Below, piece by piece: positions 8,720 through 17,947 of a stretch of 64,000 nt of DNA. The stretch's first letter is position 1. Each line of letters starts with the position of its first letter. The notes beneath the pieces are model-generated. The model made no database searches. It saw nothing but the letters and a program-made list of their open reading frames with translations, and was not told where the DNA came from. The DNA is from Dryocola sp036489025 (GTDB taxonomy: Bacteria > Pseudomonadota > Gammaproteobacteria > Enterobacterales > Enterobacteriaceae), in the NCBI GenBank assembly GCA_036489025.1, contig DASXGN010000047.1:62001-126000 (forward strand), read 5' to 3'. A program made the translations under genes and the position numbers.

Positions 8720-11700
8720 ATGGAATCAGTTAAAGTTTGGCAAGAAACCGTGAGCATTCCGACGTATGAAACCGGTCAGCAGGACATTCATCCTATGTTT
8801 CTGGAAAATCGGGTCTATCAGGGATCGTCGGGTGTCGTTTATCCGTACGGCGTTACTGACACGCTTAGCGAAGTGAAAACCCTAAAAAACTGGCGGGCGG
8901 TTTGGCTGGAGAATGACTATATCAAAGTTATGATCTTGCCTGAGCTGGGCGGTCGCGTTCATCGCGCCTGGGATAAGGTTAAGCAGCGCGATTTCGTCTA
9001 TCACAATGAGGTGATCAAACCCGCTCTGGTTGGCCTGCTTGGCCCCTGGATTTCCGGTGGCATCGAGTTTAACTGGCCGCAGCACCACCGCCCAACTACC
9101 TATATGCCGGTTGATTTCACCATTGAGGAGGGTGAAGACGGGGCGAAAACCGTCTGGGTCGGGGAAACGGAGCCTATGCACGGCCTGCAGGTGATGACCG
9201 GCTTCACGCTCAGACCTCATCGCGCCGCGCTCGAAATTGGTAGCAGGGTCTACAACGGTAACGCCACGCCTCGCCATTTCCTGTGGTGGGCCAATCCGGC
9301 GGTCAAGGGCGGTGACGGCCACCAGAGCGTGTTCCCGCCTGATGTCACTGCTGTATTCGATCACGGCAAGCGCGCCGTTTCTGGTTTCCCCATTGCCACA
9401 GGTACCTATTACAAAGTGGATTACTCCGCGGGCGTCGATATCTCCCGTTATAAAAATGTGCCGGTACCCACCTCTTACATGGCGGAGAAATCTGAGTATG
9501 ACTTTGTGGGCGCCTGGAGCCACGACGAGGACGGCGGTCTGCTGCACGTGGCCAATCACCATATTGCCCCGGGTAAAAAGCAGTGGAGCTGGGGATACAG
9601 TGAATTTGGCCAGGCATGGGGCCGCAACCTGACGGATGAAAACGGCCCGTATATAGAGTTGATGACGGGAATTTATGCCGACAACCAGCCTGATTTTACC
9701 TGGCTGGACGCCTTTGAAGAGAAGCGTTTTGTGCAGTACTTCCTGCCTTATCACTCGCTGGGAATGGTACAGAATGCCTCGCAGGACGTGGTAATGAAGC
9801 TTGAGCGCAGCGAAAAGGGGATTGAATGGGGTATCTATGCTATCTCTCCTCTGGTGGGCCATTGTCTGACTCTTCATGAGGAGGGTAACAATACGCCGCT
9901 GCTGGAAGAGGGCGTTGACCTTTCGCCAGGCAGCGTTCTGCGCGGCACGCTGAAAGGGATTAAAGCTGGGCGAATGACCCTCAGGCTCAGCAACGTGCGG
10001 AACAAGGCAATCCTCAGTTACCAGGAGCACCAGCCAACTGAAGTGCCCCTGCCCGAAGTGGCAAAAGCGCCGCTGCAGGCGGCAGACATAACCAGCGTGG
10101 ATGAAGCCTGGTTTACCGGCCAGCATCTTGAACAGTATCATCATGCCAGCCGATCGCCGTTTGATTATTACCTGCGCGGCATTGAGCTGGATCCGCTGGA
10201 TTATCGCTGCAACCTGGCTCTCGCCGTACTCGAGTATAACCGTGCGGACTATCCCCGCAGCAAGGCTTATGCCGCTCAGGCTCTGAAACGAGCCCACGGT
10301 CTGAACAAAAACCCTCAGTGCGGGCAGGCCAGCCTTATTCGAGGCAGTGCCTTTGAACGTCAGAAGTCATGGCAGGAGGCGGAAGAAGATTTCTGGCGTG
10401 CTACATGGAGCGGGAACTCAAAAGCCGCTGCTTTTTACGGGCTGGCGCGGCTGAGCACCCGTAAGGGGCAATATGAGGAGGGAATTGAATTCTGTCGTCA
10501 AAGTCTGCGTGCTACTCCGGGTAATCAGGATGTTATCTGTCTGGAGAATCTGCTGCTCCAGCTCAGCGGCCAAAGTCAAAGGGCTAAAGAAGAACGACAG
10601 GCGCACCTGAAGGAATATCCGCTAAACCCAACGCTTTGGTGGCTTAAAGCCTATAGCGATGGCGGCGATGCGGCCTTAGACCCGTGGCGCAACCTGTGTG
10701 GTGAACGTGACATCAACGCTTTGCTTACCGCCGGGCAACTGCTTTCGTGGGGGATGAGCGATTTAGCGCGGGAGGTACTCCAGCGGCTGGATCTTCAGCG
10801 CACGCTGCCGCTTTATTTGCATGCCAGCCTGTTGAGCAAGCCGGAGCGAGTGGAGCTTGTTGCCCGCGCCCGCAGCGCTTTTCAGTCGTTCGTACGTTTC
10901 CCTAATACTCTCGATGAAGTGGCCGCGCTGGAAAATATTGATGAATGTTATTTTGCTCAGCATTTGCTTGCCTGCTTCCACTACAGCAAACGCAGTTACC
11001 AAAAGGCTGTCGCTCTATGGCAGCGCTGTATTGAGATGCAGCCAGATTTTGCGGATGCCTGGCGTGGGCTCGCTATCCACGCCTGGAACAAACAGCGTAA
11101 CCTGCAGCTTGCGGTTCGCTATCTGGATAATGCCTGCAGGCTACAGCCGGAGGATTCGCGCTTGCTCTTCGAGCGAGACCTGCTCGACAAGCTCACCGGC
11201 GCTGCTCCGGAAATTCGACTGGCGCGGCTGGAGGCCAGCCTGAGCTGTGCTCTTGGGCGCGATGATATGACGGCGGAATTACTGAGTCTCTGGCATCAGT
11301 GTGGCAACGCAAACGAGGCTGCTAAGGTACTGGCTACCCGTAAATTTCATCCCTGGGAAGGGGGCGAAGGTAAGGTAACCGGCCAGTTTATTCTCAATCA
11401 TCTGCTGCGAGGCTGGGAGCTCATTGAACGCCAGCAGCCGGAGCAGGCGGCTGAAGTCCTTAACGGCGCGCTTCATTACCCAGAAAACCTGAGCGAGGGG
11501 CGTTTATCTGGCCAGACGGATAACGATATCTGGTTCTGGCTTGGCGTTTGCGCACGGCAAAGTGGCCAGCAGGCCGAGGCCGATCGCTATCTTCGCAAAG
11601 CCGCTCAGGGCGACCGCTCTATCAATGTGCACAGTTACTACAACGATCAGCCGGTGGAATATCTGTTCTGGCAGGGGATGGCGCTTCGCCTGCTGGGTCA

Positions 11701-12001
11701 AAAAACGGCCGCAGACGAGTTATTCGGTAACATGCGGAAGTGGGCGGAAAATATGAAATTTGCCGAAGTGGAGGCTGATTTCTTTGCCGTCTCACAGCCC
11801 GATCTGCTGGCGTTTTATGGCGATCTTCAGCGGCAGCAAAGTGAGAAATGTCTGCTGGTCGAGGCGCTGGCCGCTGCCGGTATGGGGGATGTATCCGGCT
11901 ATCGGACAGCGTCTGCGGCGCTGGAAAAACTTAATCCTGTCTGGCCCGGTGCCCCGCTAATGCACAGGACGTTCTCCTTTTTACAGCACCTCGTTCACTG
12001 A
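8720..12001 (+). CDS. yphG: DUF5107 and TPR protein YphG
   Basis: This protein of 1093 residues has the same length as E. coli YphG. The first ~340 residues form a DUF5107-type domain, related to the galactose-mutarotase fold, with blocks such as LPELGGRVHRAWDK and GIEFNWPQHHRPTTY. A linker leads to tetratricopeptide-like helices from about 460 to the end. No signal peptide is visible, so it is probably cytoplasmic. DUF5107 proteins recur beside carbohydrate importers and may bind or process a sugar, while the TPR region suggests a partner protein. GAGGG precedes the ATG. It is the first gene of yphGFEDCB. Confidence 0.92.
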   Translation: MESVKVWQETVSIPTYETGQQDIHPMFLENRVYQGSSGVVYPYGVTDTLSEVKTLKNWRAVWLENDYIKVMILPELGGRVHRAWDKVKQRDFVYHNEVIKPALVGLLGPWISGGIEFNWPQHHRPTTYMPVDFTIEEGEDGAKTVWVGETEPMHGLQVMTGFTLRPHRAALEIGSRVYNGNATPRHFLWWANPAVKGGDGHQSVFPPDVTAVFDHGKRAVSGFPIATGTYYKVDYSAGVDISRYKNVPVPTSYMAEKSEYDFVGAWSHDEDGGLLHVANHHIAPGKKQWSWGYSEFGQAWGRNLTDENGPYIELMTGIYADNQPDFTWLDAFEEKRFVQYFLPYHSLGMVQNASQDVVMKLERSEKGIEWGIYAISPLVGHCLTLHEEGNNTPLLEEGVDLSPGSVLRGTLKGIKAGRMTLRLSNVRNKAILSYQEHQPTEVPLPEVAKAPLQAADITSVDEAWFTGQHLEQYHHASRSPFDYYLRGIELDPLDYRCNLALAVLEYNRADYPRSKAYAAQALKRAHGLNKNPQCGQASLIRGSAFERQKSWQEAEEDFWRATWSGNSKAAAFYGLARLSTRKGQYEEGIEFCRQSLRATPGNQDVICLENLLLQLSGQSQRAKEERQAHLKEYPLNPTLWWLKAYSDGGDAALDPWRNLCGERDINALLTAGQLLSWGMSDLAREVLQRLDLQRTLPLYLHASLLSKPERVELVARARSAFQSFVRFPNTLDEVAALENIDECYFAQHLLACFHYSKRSYQKAVALWQRCIEMQPDFADAWRGLAIHAWNKQRNLQLAVRYLDNACRLQPEDSRLLFERDLLDKLTGAAPEIRLARLEASLSCALGRDDMTAELLSLWHQCGNANEAAKVLATRKFHPWEGGEGKVTGQFILNHLLRGWELIERQQPEQAAEVLNGALHYPENLSEGRLSGQTDNDIWFWLGVCARQSGQQAEADRYLRKAAQGDRSINVHSYYNDQPVEYLFWQGMALRLLGQKTAADELFGNMRKWAENMKFAEVEADFFAVSQPDLLAFYGDLQRQQSEKCLLVEALAAAGMGDVSGYRTASAALEKLNPVWPGAPLMHRTFSFLQHLVH

Positions 12002-12153
12002 ACCTCGTTAACTGAAATGTTTGAGCGGTGAGCGCGTTGCTCGGCGCGAAATGTTTAAAATCTGTAAGCATATCGTTGCCAGTTCTTCTCACCATCGAGG
12101 CTGGCAACAAAAGTAGTAATAATAATAAATAGTTACCCTACGTGGAGACACAC

Positions 12154-13131
12154 ATGTCCCTGATGAATAAAAGAACGTTAATGACGCTACTCTCGCTTTG
12201 GCTTACCTCCGCCACGGTGCTGGCTGCCGACAAAGAAGTCACTATCGGAGCTATCTATCTGGATACACAGGGCTACTATGCGGGCGTGCGGCAAGGGGTA
12301 CAGGACGCGGCTAAATCAGCCGATGTTAAAGTGCAGCTTATCGAAACCAACGCACAGGGTGATATTTCTAAAGAGAGTTCATTTATCGATACTCTGGTCG
12401 CCAGAAACGTGGATGCGATTATTCTCTCCGCCGTGTCAGAAAACGGCAGTAGCAGAACGGTGCGCCGTGCCAGTGAGGCGGGTATTCCGGTGATTTGCTA
12501 CAACACCTGCATTAATCAAAAGGGAATAGAAAAGTATATTTCGGCCTATTTAGTCGGCGACCCGCTTGAGTTCGGTAAAAAACTGGGAAATGCCGCGGCC
12601 GATTACTTCATTGCTAATAAAATGGCTGAACCCAAAATCGCCGTTATCAACTGTGAAGCTTTTGAAGTTTGTGTGCAGCGAAGGAAAGGATTTGAAGAAG
12701 CGGTAAAAGCGCGGGTGCCCGGTATGCAAATTGTTGCTAATCAGGAAGGTACAGTCCTCGATAAAGCTATCTCTGTGGGTGAAAAACTCATCATTTCACA
12801 TTCCGGCCTCGACGCAATTTTGGGCGAGTCGGGAGGGGCTACGCTTGGGGCAGTGAAGGCCGTTCGTAATCAAAATAAGATCGATAAAATTGCCGTTTTT
12901 GGGGCTGATATGACTACGGAGATTGCTCAGGAACTGCAAAATAACCAGGTTCTGAAAGCGGTGGTGGATATCTCCGGTAAGAAGATGGGCGATGCCGTAT
13001 TCACCCAGACGCTCAACGTCATCAATAAAAAACCGCCGGAAGAGAAAGTCACTCAGGTACCGGTCGATCTTTATAGCAAACCTGAAGACGGTAAGCAGTG
13101 GCTTGCCACCCACGCCGACGGGCTGCCGTAG
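12154..13131 (+). CDS. yphF: Periplasmic sugar-binding protein of ABC transporter, YphF
   Basis: This is a 325-residue periplasmic binding protein of the ribose/galactose type (Peripla_BP_4), very like E. coli YphF. A Sec signal peptide ends near LTSATVLA-ADKEV. The mature protein starts with TIGAIYLDTQGYYAGVRQGVQDAA, and the hinge block IDTLVARNVDAIILSAVSENGS is typical. I chose the ATG at 12154, with GTGGAG at good spacing; a GTG at 12142 is less likely. The ligand is unknown. It works with YphE and YphD. Confidence 0.93.
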   Translation: MSLMNKRTLMTLLSLWLTSATVLAADKEVTIGAIYLDTQGYYAGVRQGVQDAAKSADVKVQLIETNAQGDISKESSFIDTLVARNVDAIILSAVSENGSSRTVRRASEAGIPVICYNTCINQKGIEKYISAYLVGDPLEFGKKLGNAAADYFIANKMAEPKIAVINCEAFEVCVQRRKGFEEAVKARVPGMQIVANQEGTVLDKAISVGEKLIISHSGLDAILGESGGATLGAVKAVRNQNKIDKIAVFGADMTTEIAQELQNNQVLKAVVDISGKKMGDAVFTQTLNVINKKPPEEKVTQVPVDLYSKPEDGKQWLATHADGLP

Positions 13132-13163
13132 CAGCTGCCTGCCCAAAGTTGAGGTCTGCAACT

Positions 13164-14678
13164 ATGACGACAGAACAAAACGCACCGCAGCCCGTCGCGC
13201 AAATTATCAGCGGCCACAAACGGTATCCCGGCGTGGTGGCAATGGATAACGTCAATTTCACCCTTCATAAAGGGGAGGTCAGGGCGCTGCTGGGAAAAAA
13301 CGGTGCGGGAAAATCAACGCTTATTCGTATGCTGACCGGCAGTGAACGGCTGGACAGCGGCGAGGTGTTGCTGGGTGGCAAACTTCTTGCGGGCAGCGAT
13401 GCTTCACTGACCCGGGAGGCTTCTTCACTTGGCATCCGGGCTGTTTATCAGGAGCTGAGCCTGGTGGACGGTCTGACGGTGGCAGAAAATCTTTGCCTCG
13501 GTCACTGGCCGCGCCGCAACGGCATTATTGATAGTCAACAAATGACGCAGCAGGCAAAGCTTAGCCTTCAGGCGCTGGGTGTTGAAGTCGATCCTGATAC
13601 GCTGGTGGAAAGTCTGAGCCCCGCTCAAAAGCAGCTGGTAGAAATTGCCCGGGTGATGGCCGGTGAACCCGGCGTGGTTATTCTGGATGAGCCGACCAGT
13701 TCGCTGGCAAACGCCGAGGTGGAGCTGGTTATCGAGGCGGTGCAAAAAATGTCTGCGCTCGGTATTGCGGTAATTTACGTCAGCCATCGAATGGATGAAA
13801 TCCGCCGTATCGCTACCTCTGCCACCATCATGCGTGATGGGCAGATTGCAGGGGAGGTCTCGCTTGAAAACACTTCGACCCAACATATCGTTACGCTGAT
13901 GCTTGGACGTGAGACGGAAAAGTATCCCGCCGTATTGCTGGCCGCCGACCAAGGTGAGCCGGTGCTGGAGGTTCGCGGTCTACGGCGTTTGCCACAGCTT
14001 ACGGATATCTCCATGACGCTGCATCGTGGTGAAGTGCTTGGGATCGCTGGGCTGCTCGGCGCAGGGCGCAGCGAGCTTTTAAAATCGCTGGTTGGTCTGG
14101 AACCTTTTGATACCGGAGAAATTGTCATTCACGGTCAAACTCTTACGCGCCCGGATTACACAACTATGCTGCGAAATGGGGTTGGCTATACGCCGGAAAA
14201 CCGTAAAGAGGCGGGGATCATTCCTTTGCTGGGCGTAGATGAAAATACCGTCATTACTAATCGCGGTCGAGTGAGCGACAGGGGCGTTTTGAAGTGGGGG
14301 CGAATTCGCAGCCTCACCGAGGGAATCATGCGTCGCATGAGCGTGAAGGCTGCCAACAGCGAAACGGCGATCGGCACGCTTTCCGGGGGGAATCAGCAAA
14401 AGGTCGTGATTGGCCGCTGGGTCTACGCCGAAAGCCAGATCTTACTTTTAGATGAACCCACTCGCGGCGTCGATATCGAAGCCAAGCAGCAAATTTATCG
14501 TATCGTTCGGGAGCTTGCGCAGGAAGGGCGGAGCGTAGTGTTTATCTCCAGTGAAGTGGAAGAGCTGCCCCTGGTTTGCGATCGGATTCTGCTGCTGCAG
14601 CACGGCACCTTCAGTCGAGAGTTTCGTTCCCCGGTTGGCGTGGATGAATTAATGTCCGCCATTTTGTCCGTGCACTGA
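13164..14678 (+). CDS. yphE: Sugar ABC transporter ATP-binding protein with two ATPase domains, YphE
   Basis: This 504-residue fused double ATPase is of the RbsA/XylG type. The N-terminal half has Walker A GKNGAGKST and Walker B VVILDEPTSS. The C-terminal half has a degenerate P-loop GLLGAGRSE, the signature LSGGNQQKVVIGRW and LLLDEPTRGVD. The degenerate second P-loop is normal for this family. The start at 13164 (MTTEQN) follows GAGGT and avoids overlap with yphF. Its stop overlaps an alternative yphD start, so the genes are tightly coupled. Confidence 0.94.
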   Translation: MTTEQNAPQPVAQIISGHKRYPGVVAMDNVNFTLHKGEVRALLGKNGAGKSTLIRMLTGSERLDSGEVLLGGKLLAGSDASLTREASSLGIRAVYQELSLVDGLTVAENLCLGHWPRRNGIIDSQQMTQQAKLSLQALGVEVDPDTLVESLSPAQKQLVEIARVMAGEPGVVILDEPTSSLANAEVELVIEAVQKMSALGIAVIYVSHRMDEIRRIATSATIMRDGQIAGEVSLENTSTQHIVTLMLGRETEKYPAVLLAADQGEPVLEVRGLRRLPQLTDISMTLHRGEVLGIAGLLGAGRSELLKSLVGLEPFDTGEIVIHGQTLTRPDYTTMLRNGVGYTPENRKEAGIIPLLGVDENTVITNRGRVSDRGVLKWGRIRSLTEGIMRRMSVKAANSETAIGTLSGGNQQKVVIGRWVYAESQILLLDEPTRGVDIEAKQQIYRIVRELAQEGRSVVFISSEVEELPLVCDRILLLQHGTFSREFRSPVGVDELMSAILSVH

Positions 14679-14701
14679 TGAACCTACAGAGGAATTTCAG
14701 A

Positions 14702-15700
14702 ATGTCCGCTTCGTCACTCACTTTGCCGCAGGGCAAAAACGCATCGCTGAAGCAATTTGTTAGCCGCCACATCAACGTGATTGGTTTGCTGGTGGTGATT
14801 GCGATTCTCTACCTGGTGTTTTCTTTCAACGCGCCGGGTTTTATCTCACTTAATAATCAGATGAATGTGCTGCGTGATGCCGCCACTATCGGCATTGCCG
14901 CCTGGGCGATGACGCTGATTATTATCTCCGGTGAAATTGACGTCAGCGTTGGGCCTATGGTGGCCTTTGTTTCCGTCTGCCTGGCGTTTCTACTGCAATT
15001 CCAGGTGCCGCTGGGCATCGCTTGTCTGATGGTGCTGTTACTCGGCGCTTTGCTGGGAACGCTGGCCGGCGCGCTGCGCGGCGTCTTCAACGTGCCGAGC
15101 TTTGTTGCCACACTCGGGCTATGGAGTGCCCTGCGTGGCATGGGGCTGTTTATGACCAATGCTTTGCCGGTGCCTATTGATGAAAACCCGGTGCTGGACT
15201 GGTTTGGAGGGCAGGTCTTCGGGCTGCCGGTTTCAGCGGTCATCATGCTCATTTTGTTTGCCGCATTTGTATTCGTGAGTCGCAAAACGGCGTTTGGTCG
15301 CTCGGTGTTTGCCATTGGCGGTAACGCAACGGCGGCACAGCTTTGCGGAATCAACGTAAAGCGCGTGCGCATTTTAATATTTACGCTCTCGGGGCTGTTA
15401 GCCGCCGTGACGGGGATTCTGCTCGCGGCGCGGCTCGGATCCGGTAATGCGGGGGCGGCGAACGGCCTGGAATTTGACGTGATCGCCGCGGTGGTAGTTG
15501 GCGGAACGGCACTTTCTGGCGGTCGAGGCTCGCTGCTGGGCACGTTGCTCGGCGTGCTGGTTATTACTTTGATTGGCAATGGCCTGGTGCTGCTGGGCAT
15601 TAACTCCTTTTTCCAGCAGGTGGTGCGCGGCGTCATCATCGTGGTGGCGGTGCTGGCGAATATCCTGCTGACTCAGCGGAACAGTAAAGCAAAACGCTAA
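14702..15700 (+). CDS. yphD: Sugar ABC transporter permease YphD
   Basis: This 332-residue permease has 8-10 membrane segments and belongs to the RbsC/XylH family, shown by IIISGEIDVSVGPMVAF and by the conserved loop AARLGSGNAGAANGLEFDVIAA near residue 255. The ATG at 14702, preceded by AGAGGA, gives the same N-terminus as E. coli YphD (MSASSL); an ATG overlapping the yphE stop at 14678 is the alternative. It presumably forms the membrane dimer served by YphE and YphF. Confidence 0.94.
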   Translation: MSASSLTLPQGKNASLKQFVSRHINVIGLLVVIAILYLVFSFNAPGFISLNNQMNVLRDAATIGIAAWAMTLIIISGEIDVSVGPMVAFVSVCLAFLLQFQVPLGIACLMVLLLGALLGTLAGALRGVFNVPSFVATLGLWSALRGMGLFMTNALPVPIDENPVLDWFGGQVFGLPVSAVIMLILFAAFVFVSRKTAFGRSVFAIGGNATAAQLCGINVKRVRILIFTLSGLLAAVTGILLAARLGSGNAGAANGLEFDVIAAVVVGGTALSGGRGSLLGTLLGVLVITLIGNGLVLLGINSFFQQVVRGVIIVVAVLANILLTQRNSKAKR

Positions 15701-15766
15701 CGGCAATAAGAGCTTTCCGCTCTGAAGGCGGGAACAACCTTTTATCTTATGGAATGCGAGGGAATG

Positions 15767-16828
15767 ATGAAAACGATGCTGGCTGCTTATTTACCGGGTA
15801 ACTCGTCCGTCGAGCTGCGCGAGGTTGCTGTTCCAACTCCTGGGGTGAACCAGGTACTGCTGAAAATGAAGTCGTCGGGAATTTGCGGTAGCGACGTGCA
15901 CTACATTTATCATCAGCATCGCGGCACCGCCGCCGCACCGGATAAGCCGCTATATCAGGGGTTCATTAACGGACATGAGCCCTGTGGACAGGTTGTGGCA
16001 ACCGGGGTGGGGTGCCGTCACTTTAAAGAGGGCGACCGGGTGTTGGTCTACCATATTTCCGGCTGCGGTTTCTGTGCCAACTGTCGCCGTGGTTTCCCTA
16101 TCTCCTGTACCGGGCAGGGCAAAGCCGCCTACGGCTGGCAGCGTGACGGCGGGCACGCGGAATACCTGTTGGCGGAAGAAAAGGACCTGATCCATTTACC
16201 GGAAACCCTGAGCTATGAGGACGGGGCATTTATTAGCTGCGGCGTAGGCACCGCCTATGAAGGCATCCTTCGCGGAGAAGTGTCCGGCAGTGACAACGTG
16301 CTGGTGGTCGGTCTGGGCCCGGTTGGGATGATGGCGATGATGCTGGCCCGCGGTCGCGGAGCTAAACGTATCATCGGCGTTGATATGCTCCCGGAAAGAC
16401 TGGCAACGGCAAAGAAACTTGGCGTGATGGATAACGGCTATCTGGCGACAACCGAGAGGCTTCCTGAATTAATTGCCGAGCTCACGCGCGGCGGGGCAGA
16501 TGTGGCGCTGGATTGCTCTGGTAACGCGGCTGGTCGTCTGCTTGCCCTGCAATCCACCGCGGACTGGGGACGGGTGGTCTACATCGGCGAAACGGGGAAA
16601 GTCGAGTTTGAGGTCAGTGCCGATTTAATGCATCACCAGCGCCGCATTATCGGCTCTTGGGTGACCAGCCTGTACCATATGGAAAAATGCGCCCACGACC
16701 TGACGGACTGGAAACTCTGGCCGCGTAGCGCTATTACGCATCGCTTCTCTTTGGATCAGGCGGGGGAGGCCTATGCGTTAATGGCGAGCGGGAAATGCGG
16801 CAAAGTGGTCATTAACTTCCCGGGCTGA
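15767..16828 (+). CDS. yphC: Zinc-dependent medium-chain alcohol/polyol dehydrogenase YphC
   Basis: This 353-residue enzyme is an MDR dehydrogenase. The catalytic zinc site is in SSGICGSDVHYIYHQ and GHEPCG, four cysteines (CGFCANC and a later SC) make the structural zinc lobe, and VVGLGPVGMMAM is the Rossmann nucleotide motif. The family oxidises sugar alcohols or sugar hydroxyls with NAD(P)+. In this operon it probably performs the first oxidation of the imported sugar. The start at 15767 is set by GAGG upstream; ATGs at 15749 and 15764 are possible. Confidence 0.93.
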   Translation: MKTMLAAYLPGNSSVELREVAVPTPGVNQVLLKMKSSGICGSDVHYIYHQHRGTAAAPDKPLYQGFINGHEPCGQVVATGVGCRHFKEGDRVLVYHISGCGFCANCRRGFPISCTGQGKAAYGWQRDGGHAEYLLAEEKDLIHLPETLSYEDGAFISCGVGTAYEGILRGEVSGSDNVLVVGLGPVGMMAMMLARGRGAKRIIGVDMLPERLATAKKLGVMDNGYLATTERLPELIAELTRGGADVALDCSGNAAGRLLALQSTADWGRVVYIGETGKVEFEVSADLMHHQRRIIGSWVTSLYHMEKCAHDLTDWKLWPRSAITHRFSLDQAGEAYALMASGKCGKVVINFPG

Positions 16829-16839
16829 AGAGGTGGCTC

Positions 16840-17721
16840 ATGACCTTATTTACTCTACAAAACGAGAGCCTCAGGCTGCTGGTTTCCTTGCAGGGCGGCA
16901 CCATTGAAGGATTATGGTCTCTGCGGGACGGGCAGAGTATTCCCCTGTTGCGCCCCGGCAAACAAAGCGGCGTAGCGGTAGAATCCTCATGCTTTCCGCT
17001 GGTGCCGTTTGCTAACCGCGTCGGCGGTAACGCTTTCCGTTTCTCCGGGCAGAGCTACCGGCTGCGGCCAAACGTTGAATGGGATAGCCACTATTTGCAC
17101 GGCGATGGCTGGCTGAATGCCTGGCGATGCGTGGCAGAGCAGCCTGGTCGACTGGAGCTTGAATATCGGCATTCTGGCGAACCGTATAGTTACCTCGCGC
17201 AGCAGACTTTCAGGCTTTGTAATGAGTCGCTTGTGGTTTCCCTGACGGTGACCAATAGCGGAGACATTGCGCTGCCTTTTGGCCTCGGCTGGCATCCTTA
17301 TTTTCCTTTGAATGCGCAAACGCGTGTGCAGGCCAACGCTACGGGATTCTGGCTGGAACAGGAACAGTGGCTGACCGGTGAATACCGGTCCTCACTACCT
17401 GAAGATTTGAACTTTAATCAGGCGAATACGCTGCCACGTCGCTGGGTGAACAATGCCTTCAGCGGTTGGAACGGCAAGGCAAGGATCGACTATCCGCGCG
17501 ATAATTTCAGTTTGCTGCTGGAAACCGATCCTCCGGCTCCCTGCTATTTTATCTTTGTTTCCGATCCGCAGTTCGATGAAGGTTATGATTTTGATTTCTT
17601 CTGTCTGGAACCCATGAGCCACGCGCCTGACGATCATCATCGCCCCGGCTGCGGCATGTTAAAGCCACTTGCTGAGGGGGAATCCTTTAAGCAGGAAATG
17701 AAGCTTAGCTTAGTCTGTTAG
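16840..17721 (+). CDS. yphB: Aldose 1-epimerase family protein YphB
   Basis: This 293-residue galactose-mutarotase-like protein begins 11 bases after yphC with GAAGAGGTGG as ribosome site. Family blocks are SCFPLVPFANRV near residue 50, LHGDGW and FGLGWHPYFPL, which carry the conserved substrate-binding arginine and histidines, and a late Glu in FFCLEPMSHAPD. It would interconvert anomers of a sugar or sugar derivative. It closes the yphGFEDCB operon. Confidence 0.92.
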   Translation: MTLFTLQNESLRLLVSLQGGTIEGLWSLRDGQSIPLLRPGKQSGVAVESSCFPLVPFANRVGGNAFRFSGQSYRLRPNVEWDSHYLHGDGWLNAWRCVAEQPGRLELEYRHSGEPYSYLAQQTFRLCNESLVVSLTVTNSGDIALPFGLGWHPYFPLNAQTRVQANATGFWLEQEQWLTGEYRSSLPEDLNFNQANTLPRRWVNNAFSGWNGKARIDYPRDNFSLLLETDPPAPCYFIFVSDPQFDEGYDFDFFCLEPMSHAPDDHHRPGCGMLKPLAEGESFKQEMKLSLVC

Positions 17722-17947
17722 CATGAATTCTTCAGTGTGATACCTCGCTCTCGGGCGGGGCATTACCTTTTACCGTATGGCTTTGTTATCGAATGAGCAT
17801 GCATAACTTATTGCGTAAAGCCTTTTGGTTTCTGCTGTACCTTTGCGGCAATAACCCTGCATATTTCGCGTGTTATAAACCTGTTAATGATTACTTGCAA
17901 GCCCGCCTGCGCTCCGCCACACTATCGCCTCCAAAACGGGAGGGATC

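Noticed and set aside
8882..10297. 471-codon frame antisense to yphG
   Set aside because: It mirrors the codon bias of the conserved YphG frame and shows no domain or ribosome site.
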